From the NCBI GenBank assembly GCA_013298145.1, contig JAAFJO010000004.1, positions 62,001-126,000 of the forward strand: a stretch of DNA of 64,000 nucleotides, in the 5' to 3' direction. Under the pieces are notes generated by a model, which had not been told where the DNA came from, ran no database searches, and worked only from the letters and a program-made list of their open reading frames with translations. Positions within the stretch are counted from its first letter, which is position 1. Each line of letters begins with the position of its first letter. The translations under genes and the position numbers were made by a program. This DNA is from Betaproteobacteria bacterium. Its GTDB lineage: Bacteria > Pseudomonadota > Gammaproteobacteria > Burkholderiales > Casimicrobiaceae. Shown here in pieces: positions 19,053 through 27,153 of the stretch.

Positions 19053-20825
19053 GTGAACACTGTCGCCGATCAACCGTTCTTGGACTCGCACAAAATTTCC
19101 TTCGCCCTCCACGGCGTCGCCGCTGCGCCGGGGATTGCGATTGCGCGCGCGCAGCTTGTGTCCAACGCCACCCTTGAAGTGGCGCACTACGACGTCACAC
19201 TCGCTGATGTTGAAGCAGAAAAGCAGCGCTTCGATCAGGCCATCGCCACCGTGCGCCAACAGTTCGAAGAAATTCACGAGCGCATGAAGCATGAGGATGC
19301 GCCCGCCGATTTCGCCGCCTTTCTCGATGTGCATTGGATGATCCTGACCGATACGCAAATCGCGCAGGAGCCGAAACGCATCATCGAAGAGCAGCGCTGC
19401 AATGCAGAGTGGGCGCTCACCCAACAAATGAACACGCTGGTCGAGCAATTCCAGCAATTTGAAGATGCCTATTTGCGCGAGCGCGCGAATGATGTCGTAC
19501 AGGTTGTCGAGCGCATCGTGAAAGCCCTGATGGGGCGCGCCAATGAGCTACCCCGCAGCGATCATCTGCACACCACAGCGCTCGTGGCGCATGATCTTTC
19601 GCCTGCTGACGTGATCCACTTTAAGGAAAACGCCTTTGCCGCGTTTGTCACCGACGCGGGCGGCGCAACCTCGCACACCGCGATCGTGGCACGATCGCTC
19701 GGCATCCCCGCGGTCGTCGCGCTTCACAACGCTCGCTCGTTGGTGCGTGAAAACGAATTGATGATCGTGGATGGGGATAGCGGTCTCGTGATCGTGAACC
19801 CCGACGCTCATGTGCTTGCCGAGTACAAGCTCAAGCAAGAATCACAAGCCATTGAGCGGCAGAAACTAAAGCGGCTGGTCACCAAGCGGGCCGAGACGCT
19901 TGATGGCTTCGTGGTCGATCTCAATGCCAATATCGAGCTGCCCACTGATTTACCAGCGTGTGTCGAAAACGGCGCTGACGGGATCGGGCTCTTCCGCTCG
20001 GAGTTTTTGTTCCTCCACCGCGAGGATTTGCCGAGCGAAGACGAACAGTTTGAGGCGTACAAAACGGTGGTTGAGGGCATGCAGGGCCGCCCTGTCACCA
20101 TTCGTACCTTTGATCTGGGGGCCGACAAACGGATGCCCGGACTCGGTGATCGACCCAGTGAGAACCCCGCGCTCGGATTGCGCGCGATCAGGCTCTGCTT
20201 GGCGGAACCCAAACTCTTTATGACGCAGCTTCGTGCGATCCTTCGTGCGAGCGCGTTCGGACGAATTCGCATTTTGATCCCGATGATCGCGAATGCGCAC
20301 GAAGTTGCGCAAACGCAAGGCTTCATCAAGCGCGCAAAGGCAGAGTTAACTGCGAACGGTATTGCCTTTGATCCAAACGTGCCAGTGGGCGGCATGGTCG
20401 AGATTCCCGCATCGGTGATTTCGCTGCCCTACTTCGCAGAAAAGCTTGATTTCCTATCGATCGGAACGAACGATTTAATTCAGTACACGCTCGCGATTGA
20501 CCGCACCGATGATGCGGTTGCGCACATGTACGACCCGCTTCATCCCGCTGTGGTGAAGCTCGTCGCCTCTGCGATTCGTACCGCAACGAAACTAGAAACG
20601 CCGATTGCCGTGTGCGGCGAAATGGCGGGTGAATTACGACTCACTCGCCTGTTGCTCGGCTTCGGATTGCGCAACTTCTCGATGCACCCAAAACAGCTGC
20701 TTGCCATCAAGCAACGAATATTGACCTCATCGATGGCGGATTGCGAAGCGGCCGCAAACAAAATCCTTAGAACGGATGATCCGGTAAAGATCGTGGCGAC
20801 CCTTGCGAAGCTGAACGCGCTGTAG
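19053..20825 (+). CDS. ptsI: Phosphoenolpyruvate-protein phosphotransferase (PTS enzyme I)
   Basis: Enzyme I takes phosphate from PEP to a histidine and passes it to HPr. The 590-residue length is standard. Its features are the active-site His in GGATSHTAIVARSLGIPAVV, the PEP-binding Arg in LFRSEFLFL, SIGTNDLIQYTLAIDRTDD, and the catalytic Cys in CGEMAGE. It lacks the GAF domain of PtsP. No HPr or EIIA gene is adjacent, so the partners are elsewhere. In Betaproteobacteria the chain is often regulatory rather than for sugar import. The start is GTG. Confidence 0.95.
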   Translation: MNTVADQPFLDSHKISFALHGVAAAPGIAIARAQLVSNATLEVAHYDVTLADVEAEKQRFDQAIATVRQQFEEIHERMKHEDAPADFAAFLDVHWMILTDTQIAQEPKRIIEEQRCNAEWALTQQMNTLVEQFQQFEDAYLRERANDVVQVVERIVKALMGRANELPRSDHLHTTALVAHDLSPADVIHFKENAFAAFVTDAGGATSHTAIVARSLGIPAVVALHNARSLVRENELMIVDGDSGLVIVNPDAHVLAEYKLKQESQAIERQKLKRLVTKRAETLDGFVVDLNANIELPTDLPACVENGADGIGLFRSEFLFLHREDLPSEDEQFEAYKTVVEGMQGRPVTIRTFDLGADKRMPGLGDRPSENPALGLRAIRLCLAEPKLFMTQLRAILRASAFGRIRILIPMIANAHEVAQTQGFIKRAKAELTANGIAFDPNVPVGGMVEIPASVISLPYFAEKLDFLSIGTNDLIQYTLAIDRTDDAVAHMYDPLHPAVVKLVASAIRTATKLETPIAVCGEMAGELRLTRLLLGFGLRNFSMHPKQLLAIKQRILTSSMADCEAAANKILRTDDPVKIVATLAKLNAL

Positions 20826-20888
20826 AAGCTGTTCACCAAGGCGCGTTTTTGCAGCGCGATCGCCGTTCAACTTTTTCGTGGCAAACCG

Positions 20889-21407
20889 TCACTCCAATCC
20901 ATGTAACCACGCGTCAGTCTCCATCGGCGAACGAAAGACGTGAACGGTTTTTCCGCTGCCGTAGTTCTGTAATGCCGCAGGGAAGGTACGGCGGTTGCGC
21001 CAGTACGATTTCAGTAACCAGACCAAGATGGAATCTTTGCTCAGACTCAGTCGCCATGACTCATAGTTTCCGTTACAGCAGGCTTCCCTAAGCGCGTTGC
21101 GGCGGTAGGTGCGGCGCAACAGACGCCATGCTGTTCGCGGGAAACTGTAGTTCAACCAGATGATCGCGTCAGCGCGTCCCCACACCAAGTCGCTAACCTC
21201 TGAGTACCCGCCGTCGATCACCCAACGCGCTGGTGTGGTTGCCTCATTTACGCAACGCCGAAAGTCGATGCGCTCCCGCTCAGTCCAGCCAGGCAGCCAG
21301 TGCAGGTCATCCAATTCGGTGTGTGGCAGCGAAAGCCGGGCCGACAGTTCGCGCGCCAGCGTCGATTTCCCCGAGCCCGTCGATCCGATGATGGCGATGC
21401 GATTCAT
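20889..21407 (-). CDS. P-loop kinase-like protein (topology-modulation/adenylate-kinase-like)
   Basis: A protein of about 172 residues with Walker A IIGSTGSGKSTLARELS, followed by ELDDLHWLPGW, WVIDGGYSEV and the lid-like arginine stretch RLLRRTYRRNALR. These are typical of small AAA_17/FlaR-like proteins, annotated elsewhere as DNA topology modulation proteins. They are probably nucleotide or small-molecule kinases. The start at MNRIAIIG is three codons inside a longer frame. The gene is convergent with ptsI and divergent from the metX leader. Confidence 0.85.
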   Translation of the reverse strand: MNRIAIIGSTGSGKSTLARELSARLSLPHTELDDLHWLPGWTERERIDFRRCVNEATTPARWVIDGGYSEVSDLVWGRADAIIWLNYSFPRTAWRLLRRTYRRNALREACCNGNYESWRLSLSKDSILVWLLKSYWRNRRTFPAALQNYGSGKTVHVFRSPMETDAWLHGLE

Positions 21408-21489
21408 GCGATCCATTTGTGGTTACGGTTGAGCCCGGACGCGCCAGCCACGTGCAATTCCAGAGCTCCAGTTTGCTATGCTTCGGGCA

Positions 21490-21641
21490 TCGCCGATTTG
21501 AGTTAACAGCTTGCGGGCGAGATAGCGAAACCCTTGAGTGTAGCGCTGTCAAAACGGCTAAAGCGACGCGAAGCGAACCCATCCGGACGCTTCACACGCA
21601 AACCCAAAGCCCGCAAGTTTCAAAGAACGGCGGGCTTTTTT
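21490..21641 (+). promoter_or_regulatory. SAM-II-like riboswitch candidate with antiterminator, metX leader
   Basis: A 5-bp stem TCGCC (21490-21494) and GGCGA (21516-21520) encloses GATTTG (21495-21500), eight bases, GCTTGC (21509-21514) and one base. This is the same block order and spacing I recall for SAM-II aptamers. The third conserved block, GCTAAAG, is at 21557-21563, farther away than usual. The pseudoknot partner is unsure: ACAGC (21506-21510) could pair with GCTGT (21545-21549). CTTGCGGGC (21510-21518) is perfectly complementary to GCCCGCAAG (21609-21617) in the terminator's 5' arm. An antiterminator and a terminator would therefore exclude each other. SAM binding would favour termination before metX. 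Confidence 0.7.
21607..21641 (+). terminator. Intrinsic terminator (attenuator) in the metX leader
   Basis: AAGCCCGC (21607-21614) pairs with GCGGGCTT (21630-21637), followed by a T-tract (21636-21641). It lies 35 bases before metX, so termination here would control metX-metW rather than end an upstream gene. Confidence 0.85.
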
Positions 21642-21675
21642 GTTGCCCCGAGATTTTTTGCTGGCCTATTTGCTT

Positions 21676-22827
21676 GTGAACGCACCGATCGACTTCCCAC
21701 CCGACTCCGTTGGATTTGTAAACCCCGTAAAGCTTCGTTTTGAAGAGTCGTTACCGCTCGCATCAGGCGCAATCCTCGATGAATTCGACCTGATGGTGGA
21801 AACCTATGGCGAGCTCAACGCGGCGCGGACAAATGCAGTGCTCGTCTGCCACGCGCTTTCTGGGCATCACCACGTTGCTGGGTACTACAGAGATCAGATG
21901 CGCTCCGAAGGCTGGTGGGAAAACCTGATCGGACCGGGCCGCCCGCTCGACACCCGCAAGTTTTTCGTGATCGGGCTCAACAATCTTGGCGGCTGCCACG
22001 GCTCCACTGGCCCGAAATCGATCAATCGCAGCAGCGGACTCCCGTGGGGCGCTGAATTCCCGGTCGTCACCGTCCCCGATTGGGTAAACGCACAGTTCCT
22101 GCTTGCAAATCGTTTTGGGATCGAATCTTTTGCGGCGGTGCTGGGCGGCTCGCTTGGGGGTATGCAAGCGCTGCAATGGGCAATCGACTATCCCGAGCGA
22201 GTTAGGAACGTTATTGCGATTGCTGCCGCGCCGAAACTCTCAGCAGAGAACATCGGCTTCAACGAAGTTGCGCGCCAAGCCATCATCACAGACCCAGAAT
22301 TCCACGGCGGCAACTATTACGCGCGAAACACTATCCCACGGCGCGGCTTGCGCCTCTCGCGAATGCTTGGCCACTTAACCTATCTTTCCGATGATCTGAT
22401 GGGCGAGAAATTTGGTCGCGAGCTCACCGATGATGCCGGTGATGAGTATCAATTCGGCTTCGATGTGGAATTTGAAGTGGAGAGTTACCTGCGGCATCAG
22501 GGCGACAAATTCGCGGGTTACTTCGATGCCAATACCTATTTGTTGATGACCAAAGCGCTTGACTACTTTGACCCCGCACGGCCGTTTGGCGGCGATCTTG
22601 AAGAGGCCTTTAGGAAGGCGAAAGCAAAATTCTTTGTCGCCGCGTTCACCAGCGATTGGCGCTTCTCGCCAAAGCGCTCGAAAGAGATCGTGCGCGCGCT
22701 GGTCGCCAACCGAATCGATGTGAGCTTCGCAGAGATTGAGTCAAGCGAGGGGCATGATTCGTTCTTGATGCCGATTCCTGAGTATCACGCGCTGTTGCGT
22801 CAAGTGTTTGCGGAGATTCGCGTATGA
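21676..22827 (+). CDS. metX: Homoserine O-acyltransferase
   Basis: MetX acylates homoserine (acetyl- or succinyl-CoA) as the first committed step of methionine synthesis. The alpha/beta-hydrolase fold shows the nucleophile elbow [12 protein letters not shown], the oxyanion region [28 protein letters not shown] and the catalytic His in SSEGHDSFL. At about 383 residues it is normal. The GTG at 21676 ([10 protein letters not shown]) gives the best N-terminus. TTG at 21658 is an alternative, and neither has a good ribosome site. It overlaps metW by four bases. The leader carries a SAM-riboswitch-like structure. Confidence 0.93.
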   Translation: MNAPIDFPPDSVGFVNPVKLRFEESLPLASGAILDEFDLMVETYGELNAARTNAVLVCHALSGHHHVAGYYRDQMRSEGWWENLIGPGRPLDTRKFFVIGLNNLGGCHGSTGPKSINRSSGLPWGAEFPVVTVPDWVNAQFLLANRFGIESFAAVLGGSLGGMQALQWAIDYPERVRNVIAIAAAPKLSAENIGFNEVARQAIITDPEFHGGNYYARNTIPRRGLRLSRMLGHLTYLSDDLMGEKFGRELTDDAGDEYQFGFDVEFEVESYLRHQGDKFAGYFDANTYLLMTKALDYFDPARPFGGDLEEAFRKAKAKFFVAAFTSDWRFSPKRSKEIVRALVANRIDVSFAEIESSEGHDSFLMPIPEYHALLRQVFAEIRV

Positions 22828-23423
22828 ACCTCGCAGCACACAACGCACGCGCTGACTTTGATGTGGTGAGCGCGTGGGTACCGCAAGGCGCACGTGTTCT
22901 CGATCTTGGGTGTGGCGATGGCGCGCTGCTCGCACGCTTGATCCGGGAAAGAAACTGTCGTGGCTACGGTGTGGAAATCGATAGCCGCGCAGTGCTCTGC
23001 GCGATGCAGAACGGCATCAATGTCATTCAAAGCAATATCGAAGGCGGACTTGCATTCTTCCGCAATCGCAGTTTTGATGTGGTTGTGCTCTCTCAAACAC
23101 TTCAGGCGACACGCCACACAGAAGCGCTAATAAAAGACGTGCTCGCAATCGGCAAGAGCGCGATCGTGACCATTCCCAATTTCGCGCACTGGCAAGTGCG
23201 TTGGCAGCTCGGCGTCGGTGGCCGGATGCCTGTGTCAAAACGCATGCCGTATCAGTGGTATGACACGCCCAATGTGCATTTCTCGTCGATTCTTGACTTC
23301 GATAACTTCTGCGGTGAAAAAGCGATCACCATCGAGCGGAAAATTGTTCTGGCGGGGGGGCGTGAGGTAAAGTTTTTGCCGAATCTTCGCGGAGAGACTG
23401 CTGTATTCCAGATCCGGGCCTAA
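22824..23423 (+). CDS. metW: MetW methyltransferase-like methionine biosynthesis protein
   Basis: A 199-residue class I SAM-methyltransferase fold protein with motif [12 protein letters not shown]. The MetW signatures are [43 protein letters not shown] and [13 protein letters not shown]. MetW is encoded with metX across Proteobacteria and is needed for or enhances the homoserine acylation step. No methyl acceptor is known. The ATGA overlap shows translational coupling to metX. Confidence 0.95.
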   Translation: MNLAAHNARADFDVVSAWVPQGARVLDLGCGDGALLARLIRERNCRGYGVEIDSRAVLCAMQNGINVIQSNIEGGLAFFRNRSFDVVVLSQTLQATRHTEALIKDVLAIGKSAIVTIPNFAHWQVRWQLGVGGRMPVSKRMPYQWYDTPNVHFSSILDFDNFCGEKAITIERKIVLAGGREVKFLPNLRGETAVFQIRA

Positions 23424-23722
23424 TCCCACAACTTGAAAATCTGGGTCATAGCGTGCCGGAGATCGCCTCGGGCCGAGAGGCGCGCCGACGCGCGCCATGT
23501 GTCGTCTGTTCAGCGATGAGGGTGAGCGTGGATAGCCGAGTGCTGCCCCAACGAATCGGTACAGAGCGGCGTAGCGCGCGACCGCTCGCGTGGTGTGCAT
23601 AAGCCTACAGCTTTATCCCGGCCATGTAACGTGACTGAGGACCAACGCGACTAATATCTTAGTAGCGAGGCCTTGCTTTTGTGCGCTCGCCGCCCTTTTA
23701 TCAGCGCGCAAGAGACATTTTT
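23424..23722. other. Gene-free stretch between metW and the sugar symporter
   Basis: About 300 bases between convergent genes. I see GC-rich short palindromes (GCGCGCCGACGCGCGC near 23479) but no protein, no convincing terminator and no family repeat. Confidence 0.5.
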
Positions 23723-25030
23723 CTATTGCGCTTGTTTCGTCTTTACCCAAATCGTTGCAACCGCCGCGCAGATCATAAGCGCGCCGCCTAGACGAATCGC
23801 GTTGACTGGGTCGCCACCGAGGAGCGATTTGTAATACAGCGGCAAGGTCAAGATTTGAATCATCATCGGAATCACGATGAACATATTGAAAATCCCCATG
23901 TAAACGCCGGTGCGCTCCGGCGGAATGCTGCCCGCGAGCATCACGTACGGATTACCCATGATGCTTCCCCACGCGAGTCCCATCCCAATCATCGCGACAA
24001 ACAGCATCGATTGATTGCGAATCTCAGGGATTGCGAGCATGCCAACACCCGCGAGAAAAAGGCACACCATGTGTAGAGACTTTGAACCGAATCGACGCGC
24101 CAGTGGCACCATCGCGAACGCCGAGATGAAGGCAACGAAGTTGTAAAACGCGCCCATCTGCCCGGTGAGTAGCCCTGCATCGCGAAACGCGGTGGTCGTT
24201 CCGTCGGTGGTACCAAAGAGCGACTTTGAAACCGCTAAGGTGATGTATTGCCAGTAACAAAAGAGTGCGTACCACTGAAAGAGATACACCACCGCGAGTT
24301 GCTTCATCGTCGGCGGCATCACTTTCGCGGCGTCCCAAATTTCGCGAAGCGCTGGCATCAAACCAAAAGGCTTGCGCTTCATTGCCTCCAGCACCTCTGG
24401 CGGCAGCGGATCTTCGCGTGTGGTGTAGACCGACCAAAGTACGGTGGCTGAAGACAGAATCGCCCCGATCACGAACGCGACAAATACGATTTGCGGGATA
24501 TGGTTTGTGCCAACCGCGTCCTTATTCATTCCGAACCAGACCAAGAGCGATGGTGCGAGGTAAGCAAGCGTCTGCGCGAGGCCGGTGAAGGCGCTTTGCG
24601 TGAGAAACCCAATCGCATGCTGGTCTTTGTTAAGTTTGTCGCTCACGAACGCGCGATAGGGCTCCATCGTCACATTGTTTGCAGCGTCCAAAATCCAGAG
24701 CAAGCTTGCCGCCATCCAGAGCGCAGGGCTGTAGGGCATTGCGAGCAAACACAAGCTGCACAGAATTGCACCGATCAAGAAATAAGGCGTGCGCCGACCC
24801 ATTCGAGATGTGGTGCGATCTGAGAGCGCGCCAATGATTGGCTGAACAATCAGTCCTGTCATTGGCCCCGCCAACCAGAGCAGCGGCAAGCTTGCTTCGT
24901 CCGCACCCAAGTAGTTGTAGATCGGGCTCATGTTGGCCTGCTGCAGGCCAAAGCTGAACTGAATTCCGAGGAATCCAAAGTTCATGTTGATGATCTGCGA
25001 AAGCGACATCCGTGGCTTCATCTCGGCCAT
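23723..25030 (-). CDS. MFS/GPH-type sugar:cation symporter (probable sucrose importer)
   Basis: A 435-residue inner-membrane protein with about 12 helices. The loop motif SDRTTSRMGRRTPYFLIGA matches the RxGRRxP signature of sucrose-proton symporters and related MFS sugar carriers. The N-terminal block FGFLGIQFSFGLQQANMSPIY is also typical. AAGGAGG six bases before the ATG at 25030 fixes the start. It is divergent from sucrose phosphorylase, and a LacI-type operator lies between them. Context therefore assigns sucrose (or a close disaccharide). Maltose cannot be excluded by sequence alone. Confidence 0.88.
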   Translation of the reverse strand: MAEMKPRMSLSQIINMNFGFLGIQFSFGLQQANMSPIYNYLGADEASLPLLWLAGPMTGLIVQPIIGALSDRTTSRMGRRTPYFLIGAILCSLCLLAMPYSPALWMAASLLWILDAANNVTMEPYRAFVSDKLNKDQHAIGFLTQSAFTGLAQTLAYLAPSLLVWFGMNKDAVGTNHIPQIVFVAFVIGAILSSATVLWSVYTTREDPLPPEVLEAMKRKPFGLMPALREIWDAAKVMPPTMKQLAVVYLFQWYALFCYWQYITLAVSKSLFGTTDGTTTAFRDAGLLTGQMGAFYNFVAFISAFAMVPLARRFGSKSLHMVCLFLAGVGMLAIPEIRNQSMLFVAMIGMGLAWGSIMGNPYVMLAGSIPPERTGVYMGIFNMFIVIPMMIQILTLPLYYKSLLGGDPVNAIRLGGALMICAAVATIWVKTKQAQ

Positions 25031-25053
25031 GAATTCCTCCTTGTGAATATTCT

Positions 25054-25071
25054 TTTGCAAACGTTTGCAAA
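25054..25071. promoter_or_regulatory. LacI-family operator 1
   Basis: A perfect 18-bp palindrome TTTGCAAACGTTTGCAAA with the central CG typical of LacI/GalR operators. It lies between the divergent symporter and sucrose phosphorylase genes and overlaps the -35 box of the latter. An identical 16-bp core is found at 29635. Confidence 0.85.
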
Positions 25072-25083
25072 GCTTGCGATAAT
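25055..25083 (+). promoter_or_regulatory. Sigma-70 promoter of sucrose phosphorylase
   Basis: -35 TTGCAA (25055-25060) and -10 GATAAT (25078-25083) are separated by 17 bases. The operator covers the -35 and spacer, so a bound repressor would block polymerase directly. The start point would be near 25090. Confidence 0.65.
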
Positions 25084-25160
25084 GTAGCACCGAATCGCAA
25101 AAAAGCACGCGCCGTAACCGAATGAGTGGCAGTGCAACACAACCACTGATCGATCGCAAG

Positions 25161-26693
25161 ATGCATAACAAAGTTCAGCTAATCGCCTACGTTGATCGCC
25201 TTTCTGGTGGCGGCCTCAAGGAGCTTCAATCAATGCTCACGGCGGAGCTGAATCAAGTTTTTAGCGGCGTTCACTTGCTTCCCTTCTTTTCACCCATCGA
25301 TGGTGCCGATGCCGGGTTCGATCCCGTCGATCATACGGAAGTCGATGCGCGACTTGGGGATTGGAGCGACATTGCGCGCCTCTCCGAAGCACTTCCGGTG
25401 ATGGCGGACGTGATCGTAAATCACGTGTCTTCGGATTCGCCGCAATACCGCGATTTCAGTGAGCATGGCAGTCAATCGCGCTACGCGAATCTATTCACAT
25501 CGATGGATTCGGTATTTCCGAATGGCGCAACCGAAGAGGAGCTCCTGCAAATCTATCGCCCGCGGCCTGGATTGCCATTCACCTATGCATCGCTCAGAAA
25601 CGGCGAAAAGCGAATCCTCTGGACGACATTCACCCCGAAGCAAATCGACATCAACGTTGAACGCCCAGAAGGAATCGCCTATCTGGAGAGCATCCTTGAT
25701 ACCCTCGCCAAAAGTGGCGTGAGCATGATCCGATTGGATGCCGTCGGTTACGCGATCAAGCGCGCAGGCACCTCGTGTTTCATGCTTCCCGAGACCTTTC
25801 ACTTCATTGATCAATTCGCGGAAAAAGCAAAGTCTCGCGGGCTCGAAGTGCTGGTTGAAATTCACTCCTATTTCCAGCGTCAGATTGATATCGCGAAGCG
25901 TGTGGATTGGGTCTACGACTTCGCGTTGCCGCCGCTTGTGTTGCATGCACTCCTGTTCAAAAAGGTGGGCGCACTCGCACGCTGGTTTGCAATTCGCCCA
26001 GCAAATGCAGTCACCGTACTTGATACACACGACGGTATCGGAATCATCGATATTGGCGCGGATGCGAGCGACCGTGATCAGCGTCCGGGGCTCGTTCCAC
26101 CGGCAGAGTTGGATCGTCTCGTTGAAATGATCCACGAAAACTGTGCGGGCGAATCCCGTGAAGCCACGGGCGCGGCGGCTTCAAACTTGGATCTTTATCA
26201 GGTGAATTGCACCTATTACGACGCGTTGGGCGGTAACGATTCGCTCTATTTGCTTGCGCGTGCGATTCAGTTTTTCACGCCCGGTGTGCCGCAGGTGTAT
26301 TACATGGGCTTGCTCGCTGAGCGAAACGACATGGCGCTCTTGCGCAAAACGAAAGTCGGGCGTGATATCAATCGCCACTACTTCACGCGCGATGAAGTGA
26401 AGCGCGCGATTCAGCGGCCAGTGGTGAAATCCTTGATCGAGCTGATTCGGCTTCGCAATGAGCACCTCGCTTTCGAGGGGGCGTTTAGCTACGCTACACC
26501 GACAGAATCCACGCTCGTGATGCGCTGGACGCACGAAACGCACGAAGCGGTATTAAGCGCAAATTTAGAAACGGGACAGTGGGAAATTCGAGCGAGCGAT
26601 TCACGCGCCTCGAAGTCCGCCCGCCACGGCTCAGCAAACGTCGCCCGCGCTGGAGACGAATTGACAGCGATTTCCTTCACGGTGCACGCGTAG
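25161..26693 (+). CDS. Sucrose phosphorylase (GH13_18)
   Basis: Splits sucrose with phosphate to alpha-glucose-1-phosphate and fructose. The sequence closely follows the Bifidobacterium enzyme: MHNKVQLIAYVDRL, HLLPFFSPIDGADAGFDPVD, ADVIVNHVS, VFPNGATEEELLQIYRPRPG, the nucleophile Asp in IRLDAVGYA (residue 193 here, 192 there), the acid Glu in VEIHSYFQ, and Asp in LDTHDGIGIIDIG. The B' loop ATGAAASNLDLYQVN and RDINRHYFT are also present. At 510 residues it is normal. An upstream ATG at 25122 adds 13 residues. The residue numbering favours 25161. Confidence 0.95.
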   Translation: MHNKVQLIAYVDRLSGGGLKELQSMLTAELNQVFSGVHLLPFFSPIDGADAGFDPVDHTEVDARLGDWSDIARLSEALPVMADVIVNHVSSDSPQYRDFSEHGSQSRYANLFTSMDSVFPNGATEEELLQIYRPRPGLPFTYASLRNGEKRILWTTFTPKQIDINVERPEGIAYLESILDTLAKSGVSMIRLDAVGYAIKRAGTSCFMLPETFHFIDQFAEKAKSRGLEVLVEIHSYFQRQIDIAKRVDWVYDFALPPLVLHALLFKKVGALARWFAIRPANAVTVLDTHDGIGIIDIGADASDRDQRPGLVPPAELDRLVEMIHENCAGESREATGAAASNLDLYQVNCTYYDALGGNDSLYLLARAIQFFTPGVPQVYYMGLLAERNDMALLRKTKVGRDINRHYFTRDEVKRAIQRPVVKSLIELIRLRNEHLAFEGAFSYATPTESTLVMRWTHETHEAVLSANLETGQWEIRASDSRASKSARHGSANVARAGDELTAISFTVHA

Positions 26694-26940
26694 GTAGCGA
26701 AAGAAGCGAGCCGCTCTTGTGAACGCTCGCGATACGCGCGCCTGGAGGCTTTCGAACCATCCGATCTCAAGCGCGTTCTACGCTCGGGTTTCAACTAGCA
26801 CGTGACAAGCGGTTAGAGGGTTCGCGCGCCACGCCAGATCGTAAGCACGCAGTGGATTTCTTGTAGCCCGTTTCTCAAAGAGACGAAGTGCTTTTCCTGT
26901 GCGATTTCAACATAAACTATTTTGAGTCACTAGCGCCAAT

Positions 26941-26974
26941 AAAAAAAGCGTTTAGCGGAAATCGCTAAACGCTT
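26941..26974 (-). terminator. Terminator of the TonB-receptor gene (minus strand)
   Basis: A perfect 12-bp stem (26946-26957 with 26963-26974, loop GAAAT). On the minus strand it is followed by seven Ts. The rest of the 26694-27153 gap shows nothing I can name. Confidence 0.85.
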
Positions 26975-27153
26975 CTGAGACTTGGAGAGACAAGTCAGGG
27001 CCGTGAAATGACGAGAGGTGGAGGCACTCTCGAAAGGGGCGGCCTCTTGTTGTTTATGTACGATTCATGGCAACAAACAGTTAGATCGCGTTGCAATCGC
27101 CGCGACAAGCGCGAGGGCCGTTTCATTCAACACCCCTCGCACCTCGCCGCAAA

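Noticed and set aside
21496..21563. Plain SAM-I (S-box) or SAH riboswitch before metX
   Set aside because: The four-way junction and kink-turn blocks of SAM-I, and the SAH core, are not visible. The blocks fit SAM-II better.
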